Below the pieces are notes generated by a model. The model saw only the letters and a list, made by a program, of their open reading frames with translations, was not told the DNA's origin and searched no databases. Shown here one piece after another: positions 32,474-43,500 of a stretch of 64,000 nt of DNA. Within the stretch, counting starts at the first letter, position 1. Every line of letters starts with the position of its first letter. This DNA is from Ixodes scapularis (lineage: Eukaryota; Arthropoda; Arachnida; Ixodida; Ixodidae): assembly GCF_016920785.2 (NCBI RefSeq), contig NW_024609857.1, positions 129,201,094 to 129,265,093 on the forward strand, in the 5' to 3' direction. The position numbers and the translations under genes are program-made.

Positions 32474-32730
32474 GATTCCGAGTCAAGAGGTACAACGAGT
32501 CAAAAGATCCAACGCGTCAAAAGATCCATTATTGGACCTTCTGACTCGTTGGACCTTTTGACTCGTTGGACCTCTTGACTCGCCGTGGATCTTTTGACTC
32601 GTTGGACCTCTTGACTCGTTGGACCTCTTGACCCATATTGGATCTTTTGACTCGTGTCGGGCGAGTCAAAAGATCCAACGAGTCAAAAGATCCATCATTG
32701 GACCTTTTGACTTGTTGGACCTCTTGACTT
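32474..32730. repeat. Left terminal array of the inner foldback element
   Basis: Nearly identical to the outer left array over ~250 bp, with the same order of forward and reverse 17-bp units and joints. It lies only 202 bp from that array. Confidence 0.9.
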
Positions 32731-33879
32731 CCTGTCCGATAATGGGGAAAAGGGGGGGGGGGGTGAAGGGCTTCAAAGAAAGTTGGAACAAAAACAGCAG
32801 GAAAAGAAAGAAAATCCAAACAACAATGAATTACGGTTTTTGGATGGCTAGGAGGGGGCAACGGTCACTGCACTGCAACGAGTTGGAATCCCGCAAATAA
32901 TAACAAAGCAAAAAAAAAAAAAAAAAAAGAAATAATAATGATGTGAGAAGATGATGCAGTGGCCTCGGGAACGACAGGTTTTGGGATCCTAAATGGGTGG
33001 CTATGTCACGGAGTTGTGCGTTTTCCATTTCAATCGACTGGTGACCAACGTAATCTCTTCATGCTGTATGCTTGACTACTGCAGGAATTTCCCAAGAGTT
33101 TTGCGCGTTGTACTAGCTTGAAAGTCACTACACAAATGCACACGCCCACACTAAAAGTGCAAAGACGTGAGGCACTCTGCGATCGATTGGACTAGCCGGT
33201 AATAATATGCACAAAAAAGTCGACGCACGCCATGAATACGTTTTGTTTTCACCATTTCTTAATGGGTCCTGTCAGCTCGTAGCGTCGGCTGCACTGTAGC
33301 TTTAGTAGAACGTAGTTTAAACGCGGGAAGAAAAAAAATCTGATAATATTTTTTTTTTGTAATTTTGAATTAGTGCAAGGCGGGGCCAGAAAACATATCC
33401 ACATGATGAATCAGACATTATCATAAACCTACTACATATTTGTAGTGGCGTGCGTGCAGTCATGTATGGCTACTGCGTGATGCACGTTAAAGACCACAGG
33501 CTTGTAGTGGTACTGCACTGTCAAAATTTCTCGTCTACAGCGTAAACCAGTGTCGCCGCGCTTCTCAAAGGCAAACCGACCTGGCACTGAATTAACACAA
33601 ACCTCAAATATATTTTTCGTGATTGCGTGCATGCAACAGCGTCTTTGTGTGTCACCATATTTAATTCTGACGTAGCCAGGATAGAGGGAATACGATTTTT
33701 TTTTTCAATTAGTGTTCTATCGACATTTGTTCTGTTATTATTGTTTTTTTAAATTAGCCTTCTATCGGAATTATTTATTTTATTTTCGTCGGGCAACGTA
33801 TAACGTGTTACACGATGTTATAATATTAAAAAAAATATATATTTTGCTAGTGAAGGGCAGGATGAACGCATGCGCATAA
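32731..33879. other. Interior of the inner foldback element, non-coding
   Basis: No gene is seen. Contains G-tract (32752-32763) and A-tract (32911-32929), the word TGGCCTCGG near 32960 that corresponds to the inner element's own target in the outer copy, and TGATGCACGTTAAAGACC near 33480, a motif of dispersed tick repeats. Confidence 0.5.
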
Positions 33880-34253
33880 GCCATCACTGCATACTTCAGT
33901 TGAGTGAGCGTATTTCACTTGAGTCTACGCTCGATTCTTAGATTCGTAGGTGAGCTTTTCTCAGCATCGGACAGTTTGGTGGTGAGCTTTTCTCCGATGA
34001 GCTTTTCTCCAGTGAGCTTATCTCCGGTGAGCTTTTCTCCGGTGAGGTTTGCTCCGCCGCCTTGCAGGTCGCACAGTGAAACATCTTTGATAAACCGTTA
34101 TTATGCTTGGCAGACGGTTGAAGATAACAGAACACCAGATGACAAAGTCTTTCTTCGCTACGATAAACTTATCTTAAACAACGACGTGTACGCGTGGGAC
34201 CACGAAAACAACACAAGAATTAAGGTTACATCCGCACGTGCGGAAAAGTGACT
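33880..34253 (+). pseudogene. LINE 5' region and ORF1-like frame with tandem 15-bp repeats
   Basis: The LINE's 5' part holds five or more copies of a 15-bp unit (GTGAGCTTTTCTCCG) between about 33950 and 34045. They are translated in the 115-residue frame 33904-34251 as S-F-S-P-V repeats. The frame's second half reads YAWQTVEDNRTPDDKVFL and DVYAWDHENNTRIKV and ends at TGA 34249-34251. ORF2 continues in the same frame after this stop, so the stop either ends ORF1 or interrupts a longer protein. Confidence 0.5.
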
Positions 34254-34254
34254 C

Positions 34255-35259
34255 TTAAATGATCAGCAGCGTCAGCTAAAAATAATAAATGTCAATGCAA
34301 GAAGCCTGGCGAACAAAGTTGAGGAGTTGGAGCGTATACTGCTCGTTCATTCTCCTGATGTGGTGGTTGTAACAGAGACATGGTTACATCCTAATATAGC
34401 AAATTCAGAGCTATGCCCGCCTGAATATAACATAGTTAGAAAAGACAGGGCTTCTAGGGGAGGGGGCGTAGCTATAATTCATAAAAAGTCCTTGCAGTGT
34501 ATGCCTGTATCTACACCAATTGATCATGAAGTATTGCTGTGTAAACTCTGGTACGTCAATGTGTCATTCATGGTATGTGCTGTTTATAGACCACCAAATG
34601 CAGCTATCAGTATGATTAGCGATCTCAATGATTACTTAATTCAGCACGTTAAACCCTCAACTAATTTCATCCTACTGGGAGACTTCAATTTACCGCACAT
34701 TGACTGGAGTACACTTACAGTGTCCAATAAAGATCGTGCGAGTGGAGAGGCCCTGATTGATTTAACATTTTCACTAAATTTAGTTCAAATAGTAAATTGC
34801 CCTACTAGGGGCGAATCACTGCTAGATTTGTTTTTTTTAAATGATCGCTTGCTTAGTAAAAAATACAGCAGCGAAGTTTGCGAAGGTATTGCTGATCATG
34901 ATATGGTGCTTGTGTCAATTTATTTAGATCAAAGATTGCGATCTTTACCTGTTCTGTTAACAGTTCCAGATTTCAACAATGCTGATGACGTTTCTATCAT
35001 CGATTTTTTAGAATTGTCTTTTGATAAGTTTGAACAAATGTCTTTTGAATGTGGTTCTAACATTGAAGCGCTGTGGTACTACTTTAAGAATATTGTAAAC
35101 AAGTGTATATTGAAATATGTACCTCATCGAAAGAAAAAGACTAACGTTCATAATCCATGGATTAACAGAGATATCTTGCATTTGAAACGTAGAATTGCCC
35201 GAGTGAGAAAGAATTCTAAATCTAATAGAACAGAAACATTTGCGCCAGCTTCTTTCTGA
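34255..35259 (+). pseudogene. LINE ORF2 endonuclease domain (APE type)
   Basis: From about 34270 the frame gives QLKIINVNARSLANKVEEL, VVVVTETWLHPNI with the metal-binding Glu, GGGVAIIHK, CAVYRPPN, FILLGDFNLPHIDW with Asp and Asn, TRGESLLDLFFLND, and GIADHDMVLVSIYL with the final Asp-His. These are all the landmarks of the apurinic-like endonuclease that nicks target DNA. The frame ends at 35257-35259 after a frameshift near 35238; the RT continues in the next frame. Surrounding codons are AT-rich, unlike the gypsy element nearby. Confidence 0.88.
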
Positions 35260-36337
35260 ATTAAATGCACGACTTAAACTTGAAATCTCAGAAGCAAAGA
35301 AAAAATATTTTAATACTTCGCTCCGCTCTTTCATTAAAAGTGCGCCACAAAAGTTCTGGCGTTATATCTCACCTAAGGATAAGTCATCTGTCCAAAGTAA
35401 TATTACCGCGACTGAGTTCAATTCTTTTTTTAAATCGGTATTTACTACTGACGACGGAGTTATCCCAAGCCTCGAAGTTAACGATGCGGACGTAATTAGT
35501 GACATTTTTATAACTCAGGAGAGAATTTTTAACTTAATTTTAAATAAATTAGACGCTAAGAAAAGTACTGGGCCGGATATGATACCAAACACTTTTTTAA
35601 AAAGGTATGCAGAATGGATGTCCAAGTATTTACATGTTTTGTTTTGTTTTTCTCTTGAGCATGCAGTATTACCAAATGACTGGAAGACAGCAAAAATAAT
35701 TCCGATACATAAAGAGGGTGACTGGAGTGCAGCATCAAACTTTAGGCCAATATTTTTAACTAGCACCACGTGTAAATTGCTAGAGCATATTATTTTTACA
35801 CATATTTCATGTTACTTAGATAAGCATAACCTAATATATAGAAATCAGCATGGGTTTAGGAAATCACTTTCGACTACAACTCAGCTCATAGAATTTACGC
35901 ATGACTTGGCTGAAGCCATTAACGAGAGGGGCCAGACTGACGTAATTTACTTAGATTTTTTTAAAGCGTTTGACACGGTGTCTCATCCAAAGCTGCTGGC
36001 AAAACTTTCCAGTATATTCAAAAACTCACAAATCATAAATTGGGTAACCGCGTATTTATCAAACCGAAGCCAATATGTCCACTATAACAAAGTTGATTCG
36101 GACAAAGTGCGCGTTACTTCAGGAGTGCCCCAGGGTTCCGTACTTGGGCCACTTTTGTTTTTGATTTACATTAATGACATTCCAACCAGTATTGATGTCC
36201 CGATTAGATTGTTCGGTGACGACTGTATTATATATAAGACAATAAAAAGCCATACCGACAATCTTAAACTGCAGCAGGCTTTGGATGAGATACTGTGTTG
36301 GACTAAAAAATGGCAAATGAAGTTAAATTTTTTTTAA
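35240..36337 (+). pseudogene. LINE ORF2 reverse transcriptase
   Basis: LDAKKSTGPDMIPNTFLKRY opens the fingers. WKTAKIIPIHKEGDWSAASN and RPIFLTSTTCKLLEHI follow. The palm has VIYLDFFKAFDTVSHPKLL, SGVPQGSVLGPLLFLIYIND and the catalytic segment IRLFGDDCIIYK, in which the usual Ala of FADD is Gly. The frame ends at a run of eight T (36328-36335), one base too long; the thumb continues in the next frame at 36348. It resembles the CR1/Jockey/L2 group. Confidence 0.88.
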
Positions 36338-36338
36338 A

Positions 36339-37022
36339 ACAGCCGTCATGACAGTGTCCTGTAAAAAAAAGCCAATTCAATTTAGTTACCTACTGGATGG
36401 ACAACCAGTAAAGCGGGTCGAGGAGTACAAGTATTTAGGACTTCTTTTTAACAATAAACTGAACTGGAACCAGCATTTAGAATTAACGGTTAACAAAGCG
36501 AGGGGCACTTTGTTTGCGTGTCGTAGGAAATTAAAATATGCTGATTTTGACACTAAACTTATTGCTTATAAAAGTTTTATTAGGCCTGTGCTCGAATATG
36601 CTAGTTCAGTATGGTGCCCTTTCACACTAAACTGTATTAACAAGCTTGAAAGTATCCAAAAGTTAGCTGCTCGGTTTATTTTTAATGATTATCGTAGAGA
36701 AACATCGTCCACCGAATTAGTTATTAGAGCGAAGCTTAGACCGTTGCAAATGAGAGCGAAAATTGATAGATTAAGATTGTTGTTCAATATTCTTAATGGC
36801 ACTCTTCATGTTCAAAGCTCTAACTATATACAACCATTATCGACCGGGTCCTCACGTCTAAACCACACAAGAGCGTTAAAACAATACAGGTTCAAAAACG
36901 ACTGTTTTAGATATTCTTTCTTCCCTCGGGCAATTCAAGAATGGAACGAGCTACCAAATGATGTCGTCGTTAACACAACTGTTGCTAATTTTGTATCTGC
37001 TCTTGAATTCATACTTAATTGA
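36339..37022 (+). pseudogene. LINE ORF2 thumb and C-terminal region
   Basis: The frame after the T-run indel gives MTVSCKKKPIQFSY, VEEYKYLGLLFNNKLNWNQH (the conserved Y-L-G motif), YASSVWCPFTLNCINKLESI and FFPRAIQEWNELPNDVV, ending at TGA 37020-37022. This is the normal end for these LINEs, which lack RNase H. Confidence 0.88.
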
Positions 37023-37137
37023 GTTTTTATTTATAAATCTGCATCTTGTATACATGTTTTGTACCCACTCCTACCATGGCTCCTTGACTGGAGCCAGTAG
37101 TATTCCTAAATAAATAAATAAATAAATAAATAAATTA
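37023..37137 (+). repeat. LINE 3' untranslated region and (AAAT)n tail
   Basis: A short hairpin (GGCTCC...GGAGCC, 37077-37097) precedes seven AAAT repeats at about 37109-37136. A simple-repeat tail instead of poly(A) is common in CR1/L2/Jockey-type LINEs and probably guides target-primed integration. Confidence 0.8.
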
Positions 37138-38343
37138 TCTACCTGAGAGTCTACTGATCTTGAAAATGGTGCCTATTGATAACATCTACTGAATAGGCCT
37201 ATTGCTAAATTTAATTTCCCAAGCATGAAGGAGAATAGAGGGAATGGTCTTCCGGGCGCCGCACGTGCCGTCGTCTGCAGCAGCAACTGTTCTAAAGCAA
37301 AAACCTGAAACAAATGGTTCCTTGCACGCGCCTTCATCAACGCTTTATTTTGGTTATTTACTTCGAATCTTCTATACGGGGAAGGCGTGCGCGTGCGGCG
37401 GTGCGAGCGTAAAGTTTTTGGTTACACAAACGAAAAAATTCACAGTACCCTAGCCATAAAAAGCCTCGCTGTAAAAAGCTCGCCGTATACTCTCTCTCCG
37501 GACATAAGCTCATGGATTTTTAGATCCTGGATAACTTTGTTTACACACATCGCCACTCAGATCGTTTTTTCGCCTGCCTTTTTCGTTTAGATGTTGGCAA
37601 TTTGCCTATGGCCTGCTTGCTAGCCCGCTAATTATTCGTGACTCCAGGCAAATCGAAGTCACCTAAAGACAAAGGTGTTTTGAAAGCAGGTCCTCTCGCT
37701 GCGGTTGTATGCTCGTTCTGCTTCGTCTTCGCGGACAATATTGCTTTACGGAAAAAAAAGTCAGGCTCAGCGACACCGCAACAAAATGAGGAGAATCCCC
37801 TCCGGCCCTCCCCTAGCCGCCGAGAAATCGCGAAGAAGAAAGGGGACTATTTCCCTTTCTTCCTGCAGCCGCTTGTGCCGGCCAAGAAAATACGCGCGTG
37901 ACGTGAACTAAGTGAAAGAGTTAGCAAGTTCATTAGTACCTGCTCAATTTGAGGATACATTTTTTTTAATGTTGTCGTGAAAACGTGACGCGTCAGAAGA
38001 CTCATATTCTTGACTTTTGTCACGCAAAGTTTTAGTGGCGCATCTACCCGAAACAAAGAAATGCGCTCCCTCCCCACTTAAAAAAGCCAGCGACACAAAA
38101 CCGGTCTCCGGGTAACCCCTTCAGGCCCGTTTTCCGGCGGCAAACCGGAAAACGGTGCGGTGTTGAGCGGCGCGTCAAACTTAAATCTGTCTCACTTTTT
38201 TTTTTCTTTTTCGATAAAAACTACAGCACTTAGTAAAAAAATGTTTTCTGATCTTTAAGGTGCAACGTCTCCCTTTGCACTAGGGGAGAACTGGTGAGGA
38301 GCTTTTCGCGACCCCCTTGCAATATGACGCGGCAGTTCTCGAG
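37138..38343. other. Interior of the inner foldback element, right side
   Basis: No gene is supported. Sequence from about 37790 (GAGAAATCGCGAAGA, AAAGGGGACTATTT, CAGCCGCTTGTGCCGGCC) to 38340 is shared with the outer copy at 40800-41170. CCGTTTTCCGGCGGCAAACC at 38129 lies in a local inverted repeat with the GGTTT...CCGGAAAACGG that follows. Confidence 0.5.
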
Positions 38344-38697
38344 TAATTGGCCCTCTTGACCCGCATCGGAACTTTTGACTGGCGTCTGCCGAGTCAAGAG
38401 ATACAACACGTCAAAGGATTCATTATTGGACCTTTTGACTCGTTGAACCTTTTGACTCGTTGGACCTCTTGACTCGACGTGGATCTTTTGACTCGTTGGA
38501 CCTTTTGACTCGTTGGACCTCTTGACTCGCCGTGGATCTTTTGACTCGATGGATCTCTTGACTCGTTGGACCTCTTGACCCACATTGGATCTTTTGACTC
38601 GTGTCTAGCGAGTCCAAAGATCCAACGAGTCAAAAGATCCATTATTGGACCTTTTGACCCGTTGGATCTTTTGACTCGGATCTCTTGACCAGAAGCG
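38344..38697. repeat. Right terminal array of the inner foldback element
   Basis: About twenty 17-bp units in both orientations, ending TCTCTTGACCAGAAGCG. It is longer than the left array by about 100 bp, mostly extra reverse units. Confidence 0.85.
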
Positions 38698-38706
38698 TGG
38701 CCTCAG

Positions 38707-41171
38707 AGATGAAAAGTTTCAGGATCCTCAATGGCTGGCTGTGTCACGGCGTTGTGCATTTTCCATTTCAATCGGCTGGTGGCCAACCCATTTATTCGTG
38801 CGGTATGCTTGACTAACTCAGGAATTTCCCGAGAGTTATGCACGCTACACGGTCGTAGGGACGCAGATTGTTTCTCGAATTTAGAAATCAACGAACAGTT
38901 AATCGGTGACTGAATTACGAGGCACGTATGGACCAACACGCAGTGCTGACGTCCCGCCACTGCGGTGGCACTGCTATTGGTATTGCGTTTGCGCACACAC
39001 AAACGGTCCTCTTGACGCACTTCCTGCGCACGTGCAGTACCCACATCTCGTGCAGAAACTGCGCCTTTCCCCACAGCTCGTGTGGGCCTGTATGGAAACA
39101 GCGCGTTGGTCTTATACGCAGCATGAGCTAAACTGGGAGGGAGAGTTATGTGAATCATTTGAACAGCATAATGTTTGGCAGCCATCCAGAGGGTCAACAT
39201 GTAGCAGTATCTTGCCGGTCAGTACAGCATGACTGCTGACTGGCACCATGCTGTACGGAGAACCAGCATCGGCGTGCGATCGTATAACCACTACTGCGTG
39301 GTGCACCTAAAGACCCCAGGCTATACTCCTTTTCACCTAAGGATTCACCGCAGCCTTGCTAGAAGCCGAGAGCATCATGGGGCATCTCGCTCCGCGCGAC
39401 GCCTTGAACACCTTTGTGTTCGAGGCATTTTAGTGTAGAATAAAAACCCTAGTACCCCTTGTCTTGCTGTGCATGCACACGCTTCACTGACTCGTGTCCA
39501 GGTTGAGCAGCATTGATCAAAAGAAATGCACAATTTTATTCGTCTTTCAATGTACGTGCATATATATTATTTTATTTTTTTGGTTTGCATAAACACGTAA
39601 ATCATATATTACTTCTCCTTTTCATATACGGCACCTAGTCAATTTTGTCCGTTCAAACTGAAATATTTTATTTGCACGTAATAAAGCCGAGGAAAAAACA
39701 ACATTGTACCTTCCATATTTTCGCGACATATTTGGAACCTTGCATCCCATGATCCATTACTGCAACCGCTCATCAAATGCTAATTTAAATTTCGATATAT
39801 GTTATATCGAACCTGAAAGTTTATTAGAAGGGAAAAGTTTACCATAATATCAACCCGCCTTAAAAAAAAAATACATATATATATATATTTTTTAAATTAT
39901 TATTTTAAATTATTTTTCGTCATATTGCCTTCCCATTGGCCAAGATCTTACCTGCACGAAAAGAACCGGTGAATTATCGAGAGTTACTTTCTTCGAAGTG
40001 GCCATCTAAGGTTACTTTAAAGAGATGTTTCTCTTCGAAGTAGAAAAATCTAACAATTTTTCTACTTTTGCTTAATACTACTTAGAATCGCTTCCTAACG
40101 TTAATAACTGAATAAACTTGCCTTAGCAGTTTTTCCTAGGCAATGGCAGTCGCCAATAAAATTCGAGAAATATGAGCATCGTTTATCCCCCCAACTCGGA
40201 GCCAGAACAAGCGGCCAGGTGGCATGGTGCCTATTCTATACCTTCAATGTTAATCATGCCCACGTGCTGGGGTTGACAAAGTAGAAAACGCGTGCTGAGC
40301 TCCGGGCATTGTTAGAGTTCAGCTATCCTCATCACCGCAGTGGTTGGACACGAGCCACAACCCGAGTGTCCGCCGAGACATTCATTGTTACGAGCTGAAG
40401 TCGAGTACTCACGCAGTTCTCGTGTCCAATCCATGCATGAGCCGCGCTCGAGTGTCGTCAGTCAAGTGGTTTCGATTCCACAATCACGTCATCCAGCTTT
40501 GCAAAGGCAAGACTGAAAGAAGTAGTGCCCTTTTATCTTCGTAATTTCACAATTTCCCCACGACAGAGAAGTATCTGAATCAATGGTGGTCTGTGCGAGC
40601 ATACTTGTGCCAGGCTGGGACCAGTACGAACCGGCAAGGTCAGGAACGTTCCAACCCGATAACGTTTCGTGACCCCTTCAAAGGGGCCGTGGAATGATTT
40701 TAATGTTCAAAGAATCTGGTGCGTGTCACTTTCGCTTAACTTTCGGTTAGTAAAAAAAAGGAAAAACAGAAAGCACGCTTTGAGTTTTCTAAATGTCGCG
40801 AGTGCGCGGAGAAATCGCGAAGACGAAAGGGGACTATTTTCCATCCTGCAGCCGCTTGTGCCGGCCGAGAAAACTACGCGCGTGACGCGAACTGGTTGAA
40901 AGTGTATTAAGTTAGCAAGCTCAGTAAGTGTCTGCTCGATTTGAGGCTAATTTTTTCAGATGTTGTCGTGGAAACGTGAAGAGACGCGTCAAAAGCCTGA
41001 TATTGATTTTTTTTTTACGCAAAGTTTTATGGCGTCATCGGACCTTACGTTACATTTACTACCACATTTATGGACCTTTATTGTGTAACGCCTCCCCGCT
41101 ACTAGGGCATGAGTGGTGAGGGGCTTTTTGTGACCCCTTTGCAATATTAAGCGGCAGTTCTCGGGTAATTG
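38707..41171. other. Interior of the outer foldback element, right side
   Basis: Non-coding. 38710-38840 matches 32965-33110 of the inner copy and 40640-41170 matches the inner right interior. GCGTGGTGCACCTAAAGACC near 39297 is another copy of a dispersed motif. The stretch 39430-40640 is AT-rich with a TATATATATATA run near 39872 and no recognisable genes. Confidence 0.5.
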
Positions 41172-41450
41172 TAGCTCTCGACTTACAATGGATCTCTTGA
41201 CTCGTGTCTGCCGAGTTAAGTGATCCAACGCGTAAAGATTCATTATTGGACTTTCTGACTCGTTGGACCTCTTGACTCGCCGTGGATCTTTTGACTCGTT
41301 GGATCTCTTGGCTCGTTGGATCTCTTGACCCACATTGGATCTTTTGACTCGGGTCTGGCGAGTCAAAAGATCCAACGAGTCAAGAGATCCATTATTGGAC
41401 CTTTTGACTCGTTGGATCTTTTGACTCGTTGGATCTCTTGACCAGAAGCG
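41172..41450. repeat. Right terminal array of the outer foldback element
   Basis: 17-bp units in both orientations ending TCTCTTGACCAGAAGCG, followed by GGTCGTGCC. The unit order parallels the other three arrays. Confidence 0.88.
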
Positions 41451-41459
41451 GGTCGTGCC

Positions 41460-41868
41460 CCGTCCAGTCTTCGTGGACCCTGGCAAATTGAAGCCTGTCC
41501 CGGATGTTTGATTCGCTGAGCAGTGGTTTCTGGGCTGCCCTCCGACTTGACGGCCCTGCCTCAGCGAATCTAGGGCGTGCTGTCCGGGCGGACGCATCGA
41601 TCTCCAAAGTGTTGAGAACCTCCCGAGCTGATTGGAAGGTACTTGCTGCTATGGCTGCGACAAGCTGGAGGTCCTCCTCCTCCGTGGGAACTCGAGAACG
41701 TCTTCTGTGTGATGCATCCTCGAGCCGACGCCCATCTCTATAGGCCTGAATAATTCTGTTCACAGTTGCTATCGATCTTCCCGTCATGTCTGCAATTGTT
41801 TTCTGCGAATATTCTCTCAAGCTCAGCTCTACGATGTGTCGCCGTTCCTCTATTGGCACCCTCGACAT
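41460..41868 (-). pseudogene. Tc1-like transposase, N-terminal half (DNA-binding domain)
   Basis: The minus-strand frame starts MSRVPIEERRHIVELSLREY and has the paired helix-turn-helix region of Tc1 transposases: SQKTIADMTGRSIATVNRII, then a GRR-like linker (YRDGRRLEDASHRRRSRV) and a second helical domain (EDLQLVAAIAASTFQSARE). It reaches FARVHEDWTGHDP, where the 9-bp target repeat and the foldback array begin. The frame is open over this half. The catalytic half is at 31316-32006 on the same strand, so the gene was split by the insertion. Confidence 0.9.
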
Positions 41869-43259
41869 CTTGCGATGTGTCTTCGATGAATAGCAAATGC
41901 AATCTGCACTTGGGCCCCGTAATCTTGGACTAATTATTCAATGATAAATAAAAAAAAGCACACACACACACAAAAAAGTTGGGTTTCTACAGACCTTGTC
42001 TTGAAATATTTTTTCGATTAGTCTGTGCTGTGTCATGCCACGCTTCTTTGTTCGAGGGCTGAAGAGCCCAGGGCTCCTCCGTTTATTCTCCGGAACTAGC
42101 CGTATTAATTTGAATGATTATCATTCTGGTAAACAGGAGGAAATCACTGCTGTGATATGCACAGTATAGATCCCCTTGCCAGCGGTCTGTGACAGTCTAA
42201 GAACATAGGGCGAGAGAAACGATGGCTGGTGAGGAGGAAGCAGAAATAACGAAAGAGAGGACAGAAGGTTTCCCCCTCCCCACTCCAGCGTCCCGTCTCC
42301 TTCCTCCTCTCCAGCCTTCGTTACCCTGGCCCCTTGTTCTTAGCCCGTCACTGACTAGAGACCGTTCCATTAGGGTCATAGCAGAGAGGGTAAAAGAGAA
42401 AAAAATGCACTCCCCCTCTTACCCCGTATGTCGTCCGCTCCGCCGAGTGGGCTGTAGGTAGCGTCCGGCTGGCGTGCAAACTCTGTTTAAAATCGCGTCA
42501 TTTTGGAACTTTCAAGCGCAGATGCGAAGATTTTGGTATGCCAGTTGTCGTTTAATATTATGCTAGATAAAAAGACTCACAGGGTCCAATTGCGCAGTTA
42601 CCTGCGTGCAAATAAAAACAAAAAAATAGGGAAAACTGTGTCAGATTGGACGGTCTCTTGGGCGAAAGGTAAATCCGGTTGCTGTACCTTTTTAAATATA
42701 CAAAGTTCGTACTGATGTAGGCCTTTAGCGACCATGAGTGGAAGTCTGAAATAATAAAGGAAACGTGCTCTCCTGTCGCAATGCACGCAGTAGTTGAGGG
42801 TAGTACTGCCGGCTGACTCAACTGTTATTTAATAAGGGAAAAAAGACATGCTAGTTGATCATTTAGCAAAATAGGACAACAGAGAGCTCTAGGCTGATTT
42901 TGGAGTGGCCACAACTATTCTAAGAACGCGAACCACTTCACAACGGCAGCCACGAGCGAGAGTTCGATGTTCGGTAGAGCCCGCCGATACAGCCCAAAGA
43001 TGGAGAACGGCAACCTCCCGGTTTGTCGTCTGCTAGCGGAGTCGGGCGCGTGCCCTCTCTCTCATTTTACACCGCCGAACCCGCTGAACTTCCCGGATGT
43101 GTGGAGAGGGCGCTGCGGTCGAACAAAATGGTGCCGCCCAGAGAGCGCTAAACGGAATGGTCTATAGTTAATCCTGTTTTCTAGAACGCAGCGCCTGAAA
43201 CGTCTGCCATGAGAGAATGTTGGCGAATGCGCTATAAAACGCCAGTAATCCAACTTGGC
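41869..43259. other. No gene seen
   Basis: Contains a short (CA)n run at 41960-41972, possibly the far end of the Tc1-like element near 41980, and otherwise unassigned sequence. Short frames around 42200-42460 and 43000-43170 have no recognisable domain. Confidence 0.4.
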
Positions 43260-43500
43260 GTATCGCGGATTATATTTTGGGAGGGGCCTGCCAGCCCATC
43301 TCCCCCCCCCCCCCCCTCCCCGGTTCCGGCACAGGGCAAGGCTGCGCCCCTCCACGTGCGGACGCGCGGCGGCCGAAGAGGAATAGGGGGGGCGGGGGGG
43401 GAGTGCCCATATTTTGGGGGGTGAGAATGGAAGATTCGATCTCCAAACTGCCCTTCCGCCACAAACGCCCGCCGCTTACGCCACTGAACTGTTTGCATTA
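43260..43500. other. G/C-tract repeat, possible hAT-like MITE fragment
   Basis: A 13-18-base C-tract at 43301-43318 and G-tracts at 43387-43402 and 43415-43421 stand in an inverted arrangement like that of the MITE at 8537-8943. The right side ends CGCTTACGCCACTG, similar to hAT-type termini. No left partner or duplication was found. The next 260 bp to 43760 are unassigned with a T-run at 43611-43623. Confidence 0.3.

Larger units (their letters stand above)
32474..38697. mobile_element. Foldback-type DNA element, inner copy (9-bp target duplication)
   Basis: It has the same terminal sequences as the outer copy (GATTCCGAGTCAAGAGG at 32474, GACCAGAAGCG ending 38697). It is flanked by perfect TGGCCTCAG at 32465-32473 and 38698-38706. 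It lies inside the outer copy. Arrays are at 32474-32730 and about 38344-38697. Its interior shares blocks with the outer copy: 32965-33110 with 38710-38840, and 37790-38340 with 40800-41170. A LINE (33880-37137) is inserted in it. Confidence 0.88.
32016..41450. mobile_element. Foldback-type DNA element, outer copy (9-bp target duplication)
   Basis: The ends GATTCCGAGTCAAGAGG and CTCTTGACCAGAAGCG are flanked by perfect 9-bp repeats GGTCGTGCC at 32007-32015 and 41451-41459. The target is a Tc1-like transposase gene. Terminal arrays (32016-32271 and 41172-41450) are built of a ~17-bp unit in both orientations. Internal non-repeat sequence (32272-32473 and 38707-41171) resembles that of the inner copy. 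A 9-bp duplication with repetitive foldback arms recalls Drosophila FB elements, which are linked to the MULE group; no transposase is seen here, so the placement is inference. Confidence 0.85.

Noticed and set aside
32016..32730. CRISPR-like regular repeats
   Set aside because: The 17-bp units occur in both orientations without unique spacers, in an evidently eukaryotic transposon context.
38230..38642. Reading frames full of RVKRSNESKDP-type repeats
   Set aside because: They are translations of the 17-bp foldback arrays and appear in several frames and on several arrays.
41940..42000. Definite outer terminal repeat of the Tc1-like element
   Set aside because: Only weak similarity to the reverse of CAGGGGGTCCTGAGGCGC at 31276; not enough to mark the boundary.
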